DNA from: Clostridiales bacterium
GTDB lineage: Bacteria > Bacillota > Clostridia > Christensenellales > Aristaeellaceae
Length of the DNA stretch: 54,160 bases
Reading direction: 5' to 3'
Assembly: GCA_015056315.1 (NCBI GenBank)
Contig: SVGN01000015.1
Coordinates: 1 to 54,160 of the forward strand
This document shows positions 1 to 8,800 of the stretch, piece after piece. The translations under genes were made by a program, and so were the position numbers. Below the pieces are notes generated by a model. It was not told where the DNA came from and ran no database searches. It saw only the letters and a list, made by a program, of their open reading frames with translations. The number at the start of each line of letters is the position of its first letter. Position 1 is the stretch's first letter.

Positions 1-205
1 GTTCTCTTGCTTTTGTATTGGTGTGGCTTTTCAGCCATTGGATCAGGTCAGCCTTCATGACCAGCTTGCGTTTGCCGATGTGCAGCGTAGGGAAATCCGC
101 GCTGCTGAGCAGGTTGTAGGCGCTTGCCCGCGAGATTCGCAGGGCCAAAGCAATCTGCCGGGCATCCAGAATGTCAGGCAGATCATCGAAGAGTTGATAG
201 CTCAT
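1..205 (-). CDS. Excisionase-like helix-turn-helix protein (partial, 3' end off window)
   Basis: The reverse strand opens with ATG at 205-203, preceded by a strong AAAGGAGG site, and stays open for 68 codons to the window edge. The start of the protein has the pattern of the helix-turn-helix family found in excisionases and small MerR-like DNA-binding proteins: residues reading DARQIALALRISRASAYNLL form the two helices, followed by a wing with HIGKRKLVMKADLIQWL. Such proteins bind DNA near attachment sites of integrative elements and steer the recombinase towards excision. The neighbours (a sigma-like protein, TnpV, and a tRNA gene at the far side) fit a mobile element whose integrase would lie beyond the left edge. 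Seen: HTH pattern and ribosome site. Inferred: excisionase role; a general regulator is the alternative. Confidence 0.7.
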   Translation of the reverse strand, partial: MSYQLFDDLPDILDARQIALALRISRASAYNLLSSADFPTLHIGKRKLVMKADLIQWLKSHTNTKARE

Positions 206-224
206 GTTCCTCCTTTCCCGCATA

Positions 225-254
225 GAAAAAGCAGCCACGCCGGGCGTGACTGCT
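225..254 (-). terminator. Rho-independent terminator after the sigma-like gene
   Basis: On the minus strand a stem of AGCAG-CACGCC type pairs across a one-base loop with GGCGTG-CTGCT, with one mismatch, and is followed by a run of five T. It sits between the stop codon of the sigma-like gene (273) and the start of the excisionase-like gene (205), so the two are probably separate transcripts or only partly coupled. Confidence 0.75.
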
Positions 255-272
255 GCTATGCGTATGATGTTG

Positions 273-1223
273 TTACTTGGTGTGAGCGTCGAGGAAGTCG
301 CTGTATTCAGCGGATATGAAATCCGTATAGGCAGCGGCGATCTTCTCGATTCGCTTCTTGACTGCGCTGGGGGTCTTATAGCCAACCTTGTCTGCAATTT
401 CCTGCATGGTGTGGCCCTCGTTGCGCATTTGCAGGATAATCCGATCCTGCTCGGTCAGTTTTCCCTTGAACTGTTCGATCTGCATACTGGATGCCACATG
501 GTTCTCAAACGATTCCCTCGGATCGGGAATATCGTAGAGGGTTTCACCGTCCACCACCGTGCCGTTCTCCAGCATATCCTCGATGGAGATGGGCGCGCTC
601 TTCCGACTGTGATTCCACGTCCGCTCAAAATCACGGCGAACCGTGCTTGAACCATCGTAGTCCGCATTCTGACGATGAAGCCAGGTTTCATCGATCACAG
701 GCTGAAGATTGTTTTCCTTGATGGCGATTTCCGTCATGACAGCAACGATGTTGCTGAACTGGCCCCATCCCAGCCACGGCAATTCCTGGTCCTTCTTCAG
801 ATCGAAAAGCCGCTGCAGCGTCCAGTTGGTGCGTTTCTCCATGATCTGCTTGAAATGATGCACCAGCGTGTACGCAATCCTCCAGATGGGGAAGTCGCCG
901 GAGTAGTTCCGCCAGTCGCCGGGAATGGGCTTGTACTCGCCATTCTTGCTGGGAACAAGGATGTACTGCCAAGCTGCCCAGGCGTAGCAATCCCAGATAA
1001 GTTCCAGAAAAGCGTCGTTGTCGATCATGCCCCAGTATTCCTCAGAGTTCATGATCGGGCGCATGTTGCGCGGCAGCTTCAAATAGGAAGCACGCTTTTC
1101 TACCAGCTCTCTGGGCAGCGCATAGAACATCATCAGCCAGCGAAGGTTGCTGTTCCCCGGAATCACAAAGTAGTTCTCAGCTTCCGGTATCTTTAGTTCA
1201 AGGGACAAAGGTGTCGCCTCCAT
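273..1223 (-). CDS. Sigma-70 region 4-like DNA-binding protein of a mobile element
   Basis: A 316-residue protein, ATG at 1223-1221 with a G-rich GAGGGGG site about 11 bases upstream. The last 60 or so residues look like sigma-70 region 4 (or a LuxR-like four-helix HTH): LTEQDRIILQMRNEGHTMQE, then the recognition-helix stretch ADKVGYKTPSAVKKRIEKI. The first 240 residues are unrecognised; they are Trp- and Tyr-rich and have no visible sigma region 2. So it is unlikely to be a complete sigma factor. Proteins of this layout are common as hypothetical genes in clostridial integrative elements; I recognise the style, not a named family. It follows a predicted promoter at 1331-1359 and ends at a terminator. 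Alternative: a transcriptional regulator of element transfer or excision. Confidence 0.65.
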   Translation of the reverse strand: MEATPLSLELKIPEAENYFVIPGNSNLRWLMMFYALPRELVEKRASYLKLPRNMRPIMNSEEYWGMIDNDAFLELIWDCYAWAAWQYILVPSKNGEYKPIPGDWRNYSGDFPIWRIAYTLVHHFKQIMEKRTNWTLQRLFDLKKDQELPWLGWGQFSNIVAVMTEIAIKENNLQPVIDETWLHRQNADYDGSSTVRRDFERTWNHSRKSAPISIEDMLENGTVVDGETLYDIPDPRESFENHVASSMQIEQFKGKLTEQDRIILQMRNEGHTMQEIADKVGYKTPSAVKKRIEKIAAAYTDFISAEYSDFLDAHTK

Positions 1224-1330
1224 TCTGTTTTTTACCCCCTCATAGTATAGGGCACGAAAACGGGCTGTTTTTTCCAGGATATCAAAACTTTTTCAAATTT
1301 TTTTGAAAAGATTATGGTTCATCCGTGTGC

Positions 1331-1359
1331 ATTATAACTTGTCTATTGATAGCTGTCTA
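1331..1359 (-). promoter_or_regulatory. Predicted sigma-A promoter for the sigma-like gene
   Basis: On the minus strand TAGACA (1359-1354, five of six consensus bases) and TATAAT (1336-1331, perfect) are spaced by 17 bases. The start site would fall near 1324, giving a leader of about 100 bases. That leader contains a weak AT-only hairpin (arms 1290-1297 and 1302-1309) and no small reading frame that I trust. Confidence 0.65.
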
Positions 1360-1418
1360 TGTTTTCGGCAGAAGTAGTCAGATAGCGACAGGATTTGTGG
1401 GAATAATGGGCAATACAG

Positions 1419-1449
1419 GAAAAGCCCGGCAGAGCTGATCTGCCGGGCT
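1419..1449 (-). terminator. Rho-independent terminator after the TnpV operon
   Basis: Perfect 11-base stem (AGCCCGGCAGA at 1423-1433 against 1439-1449) with a five-base loop. Read on the minus strand it is followed by TTTTCC. It lies just downstream of the stop codon of the 91-residue protein (1459) and closes that two-gene operon. Confidence 0.85.
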
Positions 1450-1458
1450 GGATTGATG

Positions 1459-1734
1459 CTATTCACTTTTCGTTTCTGCGGTTTGCTTGATCGTTACACC
1501 CAGATGGCTCTTCTGCATCTCTGCGATACGCTTTCGCAGATCGTACAGCGCCGTGCCGATGGTATCGAAGGCTGAGGCAGCAACCTCTTCATGGTTTCGC
1601 ATGCCCAACGGATGAAGCGGCGAAGCATCTCCTTCATACAGTGCCAGCGCACCTTCAGCAAGCAGACGGATGTCAGCAATGTCATTGCCTACGTTCCAGA
1701 AGTATGTGTTCAGCGTTTTGATCTGATCGTTCAT
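1459..1734 (-). CDS. Small protein of unknown function, coupled to TnpV
   Basis: A 91-residue protein starting at ATG 1734-1732; the A of this codon is the last base of the TnpV stop codon (TGATG overlap), so translation is probably coupled. A GTG one codon upstream is an alternative start. No strong ribosome site of its own is visible. Residues 40-80 look helical and amphipathic (around ASAFDTIGTALYDLRKRIAE), with no membrane segment, signal peptide or catalytic motif. I do not recognise the family. Its place behind TnpV and before a terminator marks it as an accessory gene of the same mobile element. Confidence 0.65.
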   Translation of the reverse strand: MNDQIKTLNTYFWNVGNDIADIRLLAEGALALYEGDASPLHPLGMRNHEEVAASAFDTIGTALYDLRKRIAEMQKSHLGVTIKQTAETKSE

Positions 1735-2105
1735 CACACATACACCAGCTCTGCATAGATGATCTCTTCAGCACAGGCACGGATGTTGTTCATGGCACCC
1801 ACCCATGCCATTGGATCTCTGGCCTTGAGTTCTTCGGTAATGCCTTGTGAAGTCTTCATGTCCAGAATGAGGCTTTCCAGACGCTCAACGGCTTCCTGAT
1901 TGACTTGAACGAGATACTTGGACAGCTCGCCGGTCAACAGCAGCTCGTTGAACAGGATGGGACGATGCTTCCGCAGGAACTCCTTGCGCCGCCTTCCCCA
2001 AATGCCAATGTCTCCGGCATCCGGCGTGAGGGCAATGTTGGGAAAGTAGTAGTCTCCGATTTTCGTATAGGAGATGGTCAGGTCGGATTCGTGCTCTTGT
2101 TTCAT
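1734..2105 (-). CDS. TnpV-family transposon-encoded protein
   Basis: A 123-residue protein, ATG at 2105-2103 with AAAGGAG nearby. It matches the TnpV pattern known from clostridial integrative and mobilisable elements: start ISYTKIGDYYFPNIAL, a central WGRRRKEFLRKHRPILFNEL, and the end DPMAWVGAMNNIRACAEEII followed by YAELVYV. The length agrees with the family. TnpV is a passenger protein of unknown biochemical function that recurs in Tn4451/Tn5397-like and related elements, so it is a marker of mobile DNA rather than a guide to function. It overlaps the next small gene. The leader upstream carries a terminator-like hairpin (2127-2174) that could attenuate its transcription. Confidence 0.85.
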   Translation of the reverse strand: MKQEHESDLTISYTKIGDYYFPNIALTPDAGDIGIWGRRRKEFLRKHRPILFNELLLTGELSKYLVQVNQEAVERLESLILDMKTSQGITEELKARDPMAWVGAMNNIRACAEEIIYAELVYV

Positions 2106-2126
2106 GTTGGCAGCTCCTTTCGCAAT

Positions 2127-2174
2127 GAAAAATAGCGGTTATGACGAAGGTTTTTTCCTTTCGTCATAACCGCT
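2127..2174 (-). promoter_or_regulatory. Terminator-like attenuator hairpin before tnpV
   Basis: A 15-base perfect inverted repeat (AGCGGTTATGACGAA at 2134-2148 against 2160-2174). On the minus strand the stem is followed directly by ATTTTTC, then the tnpV ribosome site. A strong stem plus a T run just before a gene is the form of an intrinsic terminator acting as an attenuator. A recombinase-binding or replication site of the element is the alternative. Confidence 0.6.
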
Positions 2175-2201
2175 ACCATTCACCACAAACGAGCCGCAGT
2201 C

Positions 2202-2240
2202 ATGATGTGATTGGAAGGATAAAACCTTCCTTTACATCAT
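2202..2240. repeat. Second inverted repeat in the tnpV leader
   Basis: ATGATGT (2202-2208) pairs with ACATCAT (2234-2240) and GGAAGG (2213-2218) pairs with CCTTCC (2225-2230), with a small internal loop between. With the attenuator-like hairpin at 2127-2174 it gives two stacked stem-loops in 115 bases. The rest of 2241-2339 shows no gene. Confidence 0.6.
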
Positions 2241-2339
2241 ACTTGGTTAGGGGAGGGAGCCTTTTGGCATGGAAGCACCGGTGCGCATCAGCCGTGCATC
2301 ATGCTGTGTGAATGACGGTTCTGTTGCCGAAAAGCAAAG

Positions 2340-2367
2340 AAAAAAGCCAGTCTTAACGACTGGCTTT
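2340..2367 (-). terminator. Terminator of the tRNA-Thr gene
   Basis: Ten-base perfect stem (AAAGCCAGTC at 2343-2352 with GACTGGCTTT at 2358-2367), five-base loop, and six T on the minus strand. It starts three bases after the CCA end of the tRNA gene. Confidence 0.85.
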
Positions 2368-2369
2368 GC

Positions 2370-2445
<76 letters not shown>

Positions 2446-2467
2446 ATTGCTCAACGGCAACATTGAT

Positions 2468-2496
2468 ATATTAGCACAACATCGCTTCTTTGGCAA
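2468..2496 (-). promoter_or_regulatory. Predicted promoter of tRNA-Thr
   Basis: TTGCCA (2496-2491, five of six) and TAATAT (2473-2468) are separated by 17 bases on the minus strand. The predicted start lies about 15-20 bases before the mature tRNA 5' end at 2445. Confidence 0.55.
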
Positions 2497-2576
2497 GAGG
2501 AAAAATGAAAAAAATCGAAAAAATTTTTCCGGGCAGGAGAACCCCCTCTCTTTGGCGAAACATTATGCCAGACTTG

Positions 2577-2606
2577 TTGAACATTCACCTTTTGTGCTAT
2601 GTTCAA
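2577..2606. repeat. Inverted repeat upstream of the giant gene
   Basis: TTGAACAT (2577-2584) and ATGTTCAA (2599-2606) form a perfect eight-base inverted repeat with a 14-base spacer in the AT-rich region between the tRNA and the giant gene promoter. Spacing and symmetry suit a dimeric regulator, but no cognate regulator is visible. Confidence 0.35.
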
Positions 2607-2688
2607 ACCAAACAAAACAACAATGTATTTTTTGGTGCGTTTTTACAAACTTTAGGCAAAACAAAACACAAGATGTTGTGTTTCCCGC

Positions 2689-2713
2689 AAACCCTTGATT
2701 TATAAGGGTTTTT
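2689..2713 (+). terminator. Terminator-like hairpin before the giant gene promoter
   Basis: AAACCCTT (2689-2696) pairs with AAGGGTTT (2704-2711), followed by T. No plus-strand gene ends upstream within the window, so it may insulate the giant gene promoter from read-through, or be a remnant of a lost gene. Confidence 0.5.
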
Positions 2714-2737
2714 CGAGGTTACAGGGTGGTTACAAAT

Positions 2738-2766
2738 TTGACAACCCCACGTAAGAATCTTAAAAT
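2738..2766 (+). promoter_or_regulatory. Near-consensus sigma-A promoter of the giant adhesin gene
   Basis: TTGACA (2738-2743, perfect) and TAAAAT (2761-2766, five of six) are spaced by exactly 17 bases in an AT-rich stretch that could also act as an UP element. The start site is predicted at about 2773. Together with the biased codon choice of the gene this suggests strong expression. Confidence 0.85.
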
Positions 2767-2771
2767 AACAC

Positions 2772-2793
2772 CATACAATGCTTTCATTGTATG
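2772..2793 (+). promoter_or_regulatory. Stem-loop at the predicted 5' end of the giant gene mRNA
   Basis: CATACAATG (2772-2780), a CTTT loop, and CATTGTATG (2785-2793) form a perfect nine-base hairpin that begins at the predicted transcription start. Hairpins at the very 5' end are known to protect Gram-positive mRNAs from decay. The same symmetry could serve as an operator. A second short hairpin (ACCCCG at 2819-2824 with CGGGGT at 2831-2836) sits just before the ribosome site. Confidence 0.6.
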
Positions 2794-2854
2794 AGTTGCT
2801 ATGCAAAATACCAATACTACCCCGCCACAACGGGGTGCAAAGGAGTATTGTCGC

Positions 2855-5800
2855 ATGAAGAAAATGGAGAACATCCTCAGAAGAGCACTCTCTATGCTGC
2901 TGAGCATCTGCATGCTGTTCGGCAACATGGGCGGAGTGCTGGCGGAATCCGTTCCGTCTGTTGTGTCCGAGAGCACCGGCCCGCTCATGGATCACATCAT
3001 CTACGAGACCGACCAGGGCATTACCACCGAGCTCAGCCTCGCCTATGTGGGCGCGGCCGATCGCGTGTGGAACGGCAGCGCCTACTACGATGCTGCCAAC
3101 CTCTGCCTTTGGTACAACGTGGATATCAAGGTTACCAAAGATGCCGATGATGGCTGGCTGAAGTCTGTCGGTTTCAAGCTGGAATCCAGCGAGAAGATCG
3201 AAGGTAACCCCAAGATCTTCCTCTACCGTGCAGACCGGGCTGCAGACCTGGCCAACGCCACTCCCCTGGGCAGCGACTACCAGATGTTCTCCCAGGTGGA
3301 TAACGGCACCAAGCTGCAGGTAAAGGCCTCCAACTACGGCTCCGGCGGATACGGCATGCCTCAGGGCGTGTACCGCTTCATGGTGGGTCTGCCCGTATCC
3401 GAGAGCAAGGCCGCCGATATGCTCAATAACGGTGCTTCCGTTACCGTTAACGTGGGTACTGTGTCCGTCAACGATGTAACGGGCAGCAACACCACTACCC
3501 GCGACCATACGGCTTCTTTTGCTGCGCCCACCGTTACCAAGACCGCTACGGTGGTCAAGGTGAGCTCCGGTTGGGGTCCCTTCTCTGAAACCACCACCTA
3601 CCTGAAGTGGGAAGTGCATTACAAGAGCGATCTGAAGATGCACAACACCGTGTTCACCGACACCACCTCTGTCGGCGAATATGTGCCCTACAAGACCGGT
3701 AATACGGTCAATAAGATCAACAACGAGACCGCCATTCAGGCCTACGAAGGCAGGGAGCTCATCTCCGGCAACGAAGTGATCGATGGCAAGACCATCACCT
3801 TCACCCTGCATGGCGAGAACGAGTATTCCGGCAATGCCGATGCGCTGCACAAGAAGTATACCACCGATGCCAAGCTGGTGTATTTCGTGCGCCTGCCCAA
3901 CGATGTGGATCCCGCAAGCGTCATCTCCACCTACTCTCTGGTGCCCAACGGCATCGAGGCGGCTGCCATCACCGGTAAGGGCAATGCTGCCGGTAACGTG
4001 AAGGATGTTACCGTTAAGTTCATGCGCTCCGAAAACGGCGGCGAGCCCGCGCTGATCGATAACGATCTGGTCAACGGCGGTCTCTGGGCCGTTATGACCG
4101 ATAAGGACGATAAGGTCGGCCGCGAGCGTTTCCTCTCTGCGCTGGAAGCCACCGAGACCGACGGTGTCTTCACCGCCCAGATGAACTACAAGGATCCCCG
4201 CACCTACCTGCGCCTCACCGACAGCAGCAACGCCACCACCATCTACAAGGATGGCGACTCCGTGCAGCTGGATCTGAACGGCGACGGCGTGCTCAACTAC
4301 ATGGATCTGTTCGTTGTGGATATCAACGACAAGGGCGCCAATGCTGAGATCACTTTGACCAACTATGCCAAGGTCCCGGTCTCTGTATCCTTCCGCCGCA
4401 CCACCGCCGATGGCGAAGAGGATGCCCTGCTGCAGAGCGGCAATGCGCCCAAGCTCTATGCTGTTATGCTGGATGATGCCGGCAACGCCATCTCCGAGGT
4501 AGTGCAGCTCAACGGCACCAATGCCAACGGTCTGCTGGGCTACTCCGGCGATCTGTACCCCAACGGCAACGGCTCCGTGGCCCTGCTCACCCTGAAGGAT
4601 AACAAGCAGTTCAGCTCCACCTTCAGCACCGAGCTGTTCAACGTGTGCCAGAACGGCGGCGTTGTGGCCGTTAACATGGATAACCAGAACGGCAATGCCC
4701 CCTGCGACTTCTTTGCCGCCAACTTCGATGTGGATGCCGCTTCCGGCGCTACCCACATCAAGCTGCTCAACAGAGTGGAGACCGAGACCGTCACCCTCAA
4801 GCTGGAGCAGTACGACGAGACCACCGGCACCACCACCGCCGTTGATCCCTACAACAGCGGCAGCCCCAACCTGTACCTTGCCTACATCGGTGCCGACGGC
4901 AACGCCTACAGCAAGGTGACCAGCCTCACCCGCACCGATAAGGGCACCTATACCGCCCAGGTCGAGCATTTCACCGGTGCCGAGTCCGAGCTGAACGTGC
5001 TCGTTCGCGTCAAGGAGAACGAGGGCCCCGAAAACAACTACTACAACGCCAACACCGCCAACAAGGTGGATCGTTACTACGCCAGCAAGCTGACGGATAC
5101 CTCTGTGCCCGTGGAATGCTCCGGCCCGGCGAATAACAACTATTCCCTGAGCATGGATGAGTTCTTCCGCATGTCCGTCAGCGAGAAGGACGGCGGCACC
5201 CTGGTGCAGCTGACCAACGACCGCGCCTCCGCTCTGCAGGGTCTGGTAGACGCCTACAACGGCGGCAAGCTGGAAGTGAACGAAGAGACCGGCTCCTTCG
5301 AGGATTACGATGGCGGCAAGTACTTCAACGAGCTCAGCCCCATCGGCATCGCCGGCAGCTTCCACATCGTTGCCTTCGATACCGCTAACCTGAATGCACA
5401 TACCAACGGTAACGTGCTGGCCAATGTGCTCAATGCTAACAACAACTTCGGTACCAACGGCTATCCCTTCGAGCTCAGCTATGTTGTGGATTACAAGACC
5501 GTCCACACCACCAGCGCCTCCAGCTCGAAGCACATCCTGGCTCTGGGTGCCGGCAACCAGCTGGCTGTAAGCGAGCAGGGCGGCTCCCTGAATGTGGGCG
5601 TTAACGGCGTGCGTATCTCCACCCCCGATAACGTCATCATCGATAAGGATCCCGCCAACCCCTTCATCGATATCGCTGCTGTAGAGCGCGAAGTGAAGAG
5701 CCTCTCCGCCACCCTGGCCACCAACGAGACCATCGGTATCAGCGAAGAGTTCACCGGCAGCTACAAGTACCTGCGCCTCATCTCCAACAGCGGCGCCGGC

Positions 5801-8800
5801 TACTACAACATGCATGCCTCCGACTTGGCCGCCTTCGGCTCTGACCTGCGTCTGGCCTTCTCCGACCAGAACAAGGGCAGCATCGTTATGAACATCGATT
5901 GCTCCGGCATGAGCGAGATCAACATGCCCGAGCGCGCTCTGGTCAACATCAACGGCAAGGACCAGGGCACCTCCGAGGTGACCACCTTCGAAAACGGTAA
6001 GGTCATCTGGAACTTCATCAACTGCGAAGGCACCACCATCAACGTTAAGCAGACCACCGGTATGATCCTCGCCCCCGGTGCCACTGTTAACCTGAAGGCC
6101 AACGTAAACGGTACCGTTATCGCCGATACCGTCAACGTTGATGCCGAGTCTCACCGTACCGACTTTACCGGTACCATCACCAAGACCACCGGCGCTTTCG
6201 AAGCCATCAAGCAGGTCAACGGCAAGACCCCTGCCGCCGACGAGAAGTTCACCTTCGTGCTGGAGCAGAAGATCGGCGACGATTGGCAGCTGATCGAGAC
6301 CGTGCAGAACAATGGCTCCGCCATCAAGTTCAAAGACATCACCTTCGATGTGGAAGGCACCTACACCTACCGCTTCCGCGAGCTGGGCGAGGGCGCTCCC
6401 GAAGGCTACCAGACCTCCGGCGAAGTGTATTATATGGAAGTAAAGGTCTACTCCAGCACCACCCAGCTGGGCGACAAGGCCTTTGGTAAGGAATACCGCC
6501 GCTGGAAGGAAGGCGGCGACGGCCAGAGCTGCGACTTCATCTTCCACAACAGCAAGGCTACCGCCGACCTGTGCCTCATCAAGAAGGACAGCAAGAACGA
6601 GACCAAGCTGCTGGAAGGCGCTGTGTTCGAAGTGTGGCAGGGCGAGACCAAGATCGCTACCTACACCACCAACGATCAGGGCCGCGTCTACCTGAGCGGT
6701 CTGGAGAACGGCACCTACACCCTCAAGGAGGTCACCGCTCCCTTCGGCTACGAGCTGCCCGAGATCGCCGAGTGGACCTTCACCAAGGATGACGACCTCT
6801 ACACCCTTGGCGGCACCTACGAGAACGCCAAGCTGGAAGCTACCGAGCTGACCATTAACAATGAAGGTGTCGGTACCAAGGAGATCTACGTCCGCAAGAC
6901 CTGGACCGATAACAACAACCAGAACGGCAACCGTCCCGACAGCATCACCGTGGTGCTCACCCAGAACGGTTCCGATTACAAGCAGCAGACCATCACCCCC
7001 GATGCCAACGGCAACTGGGAGTACACCTTCACCGATCTGCCCGTCTACGATGAGCAGAACAAGGAGTACGAATACGCCGTTAAGGAAGCTGCTGTGACCG
7101 GCTACATCTCTCAGGTGAACGGTTACACCATCAACAACTTCGAGCAGGTCGTCGGCATCAGCGGCATGAAGAGCTGGCAGAACGACAACGAATACGCCTG
7201 GATGACCCGTCCGGCTTCCGTTACCATCATTCTGAAGGAGAACGGCAACCAGATCGACTCCAAGACCGTAACCGCCAACGACGGCTGGCGCTACAGCTTC
7301 GAGAACCTGCCTGCTTACAAGAACAAGCAGCCTGTTTCCTACACTGTTGAAGAAGTGCCCGTGCCCGGCTACGCCGCTTCCCGCAACGGCAACGACTTCA
7401 TCAACACCCTTGAGACCACCGAGGTCAAGGGCACCAAGACCTGGAACGACAACAACAACGAGCATGGCCTGCGTCCCGCCAGCATCACCGTGAAGCTGAT
7501 GGCGACCATCAACGGCAACACCTCCGAGTTCCGCAGCATGTCTGTCTCCGACAGCAACAGCTGGAGCTGGAGCTGGAGCGGCCTGCCCACCAAGAAGCTG
7601 GAGAACGGCAACTACTACGACATCACCTACTCCGTAGAGGAGATCGTGGTACCCGGCTACGAGACCAGCGACGGCGAAAACGGCGGCATTGTCAACACCC
7701 TGGAGACCCTGGATATCTCCGGCACCAAGGAGTGGGACGACCAGAACAACAAGTACGACACCCGCCCCGCCTCCATCACCATCCGTCTGCAGCGCAACGG
7801 TGCGGACTACAAGTCTGTAACCACCACTGCCGACAAGAACTGGGCCTGGAGCTTCAACTACCTGCCCAAGTACGATGCCAACGGTGTGGAGTACTCCTAC
7901 ACCATCGCTGAGGATCAGGTATACGGCTACCAGACCACCTGCGACCAGGCTACCTATACCGTCACCAATACCCTCGAGACCGTGGACTTCTCCGGCGTAA
8001 AGGGTTGGGACGACGAAAACGACTTCTACGGCCTGCGCCCCGAGAACGTTACCATCCGGATCATGAACGGCACCAACAAGGTGGCTGAGACGGTCACCAC
8101 TGCCGCCAAGTACTGGGTATGGAACGTGACCGGTCTGCCCAAGTACGACAAGAACACCGGCGTAGCCATCCAGTACACCCTGGACGAGACTCCCTCCGCT
8201 GCCTATGTGGCTGTGATCGACGGTATGACCGTTGAGAACCAGCTCAAGACCATCGACCTGGAAGGCTTCAAGACCTGGCAGGGCGATGAGGGCTTCGAAG
8301 ACATCACCCGTCCCGAAGAGATCACCATCACCGCCACCTCCAAGGATGGCAGCATCACCAAGGAGACCACCGCCTCCGCACCCGACTGGACCTGGGCCAT
8401 CACCGACCTGCCCCAGTTCGATGCCGACGGCGCTGAGATCGAGTACGTCGTTACCGAAGACGAAGTCACCGGCTACGATCTGGTCTCCATCACCCAGAAT
8501 GAGAATACCAAGCAGTATGAGATCATCAACAAGGTGGTCACTACCAGCGTGTCTGTTCTCAAGGACTGGGATGATGACGACAACGCCAAGAACACCCGCC
8601 CCACCGAGATCCAGGTGGTGCTGAAGGCCAACGACACTGAGGTGGGCGAGGCCGTCACCCTGAACGATACCAACAGCTGGGCCCATACCTGGATCGATCT
8701 GCCCGAGAAGGATTCCGACGGCTACCTGATCGACTACGATGTGGACGAAGTTGTCGTGCCCGCTGGCTATGTAAAGACCATCACCGGCAGCCAGACCACC

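Noticed and set aside
1234..1239. TATACT just before the sigma-like gene as a -10 box.
   Set aside because: It would place the transcription start inside or after the ribosome site. The better spaced TAGACA-17-TATAAT lies at 1331-1359.
2447..2705. Two overlapping plus-strand frames of 71 and 83 codons upstream of the giant gene.
   Set aside because: They lie in AT-rich DNA containing promoter and hairpin signals, have no convincing ribosome sites, and their products look random (Asn/Lys/Gln-rich, no domain).
2801..2854. An upstream ATG that would add 18 residues to the giant protein.
   Set aside because: It has no ribosome site, and the added segment would precede and bury the signal peptide. 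ATG 2855 has AAAGGAG at good spacing.
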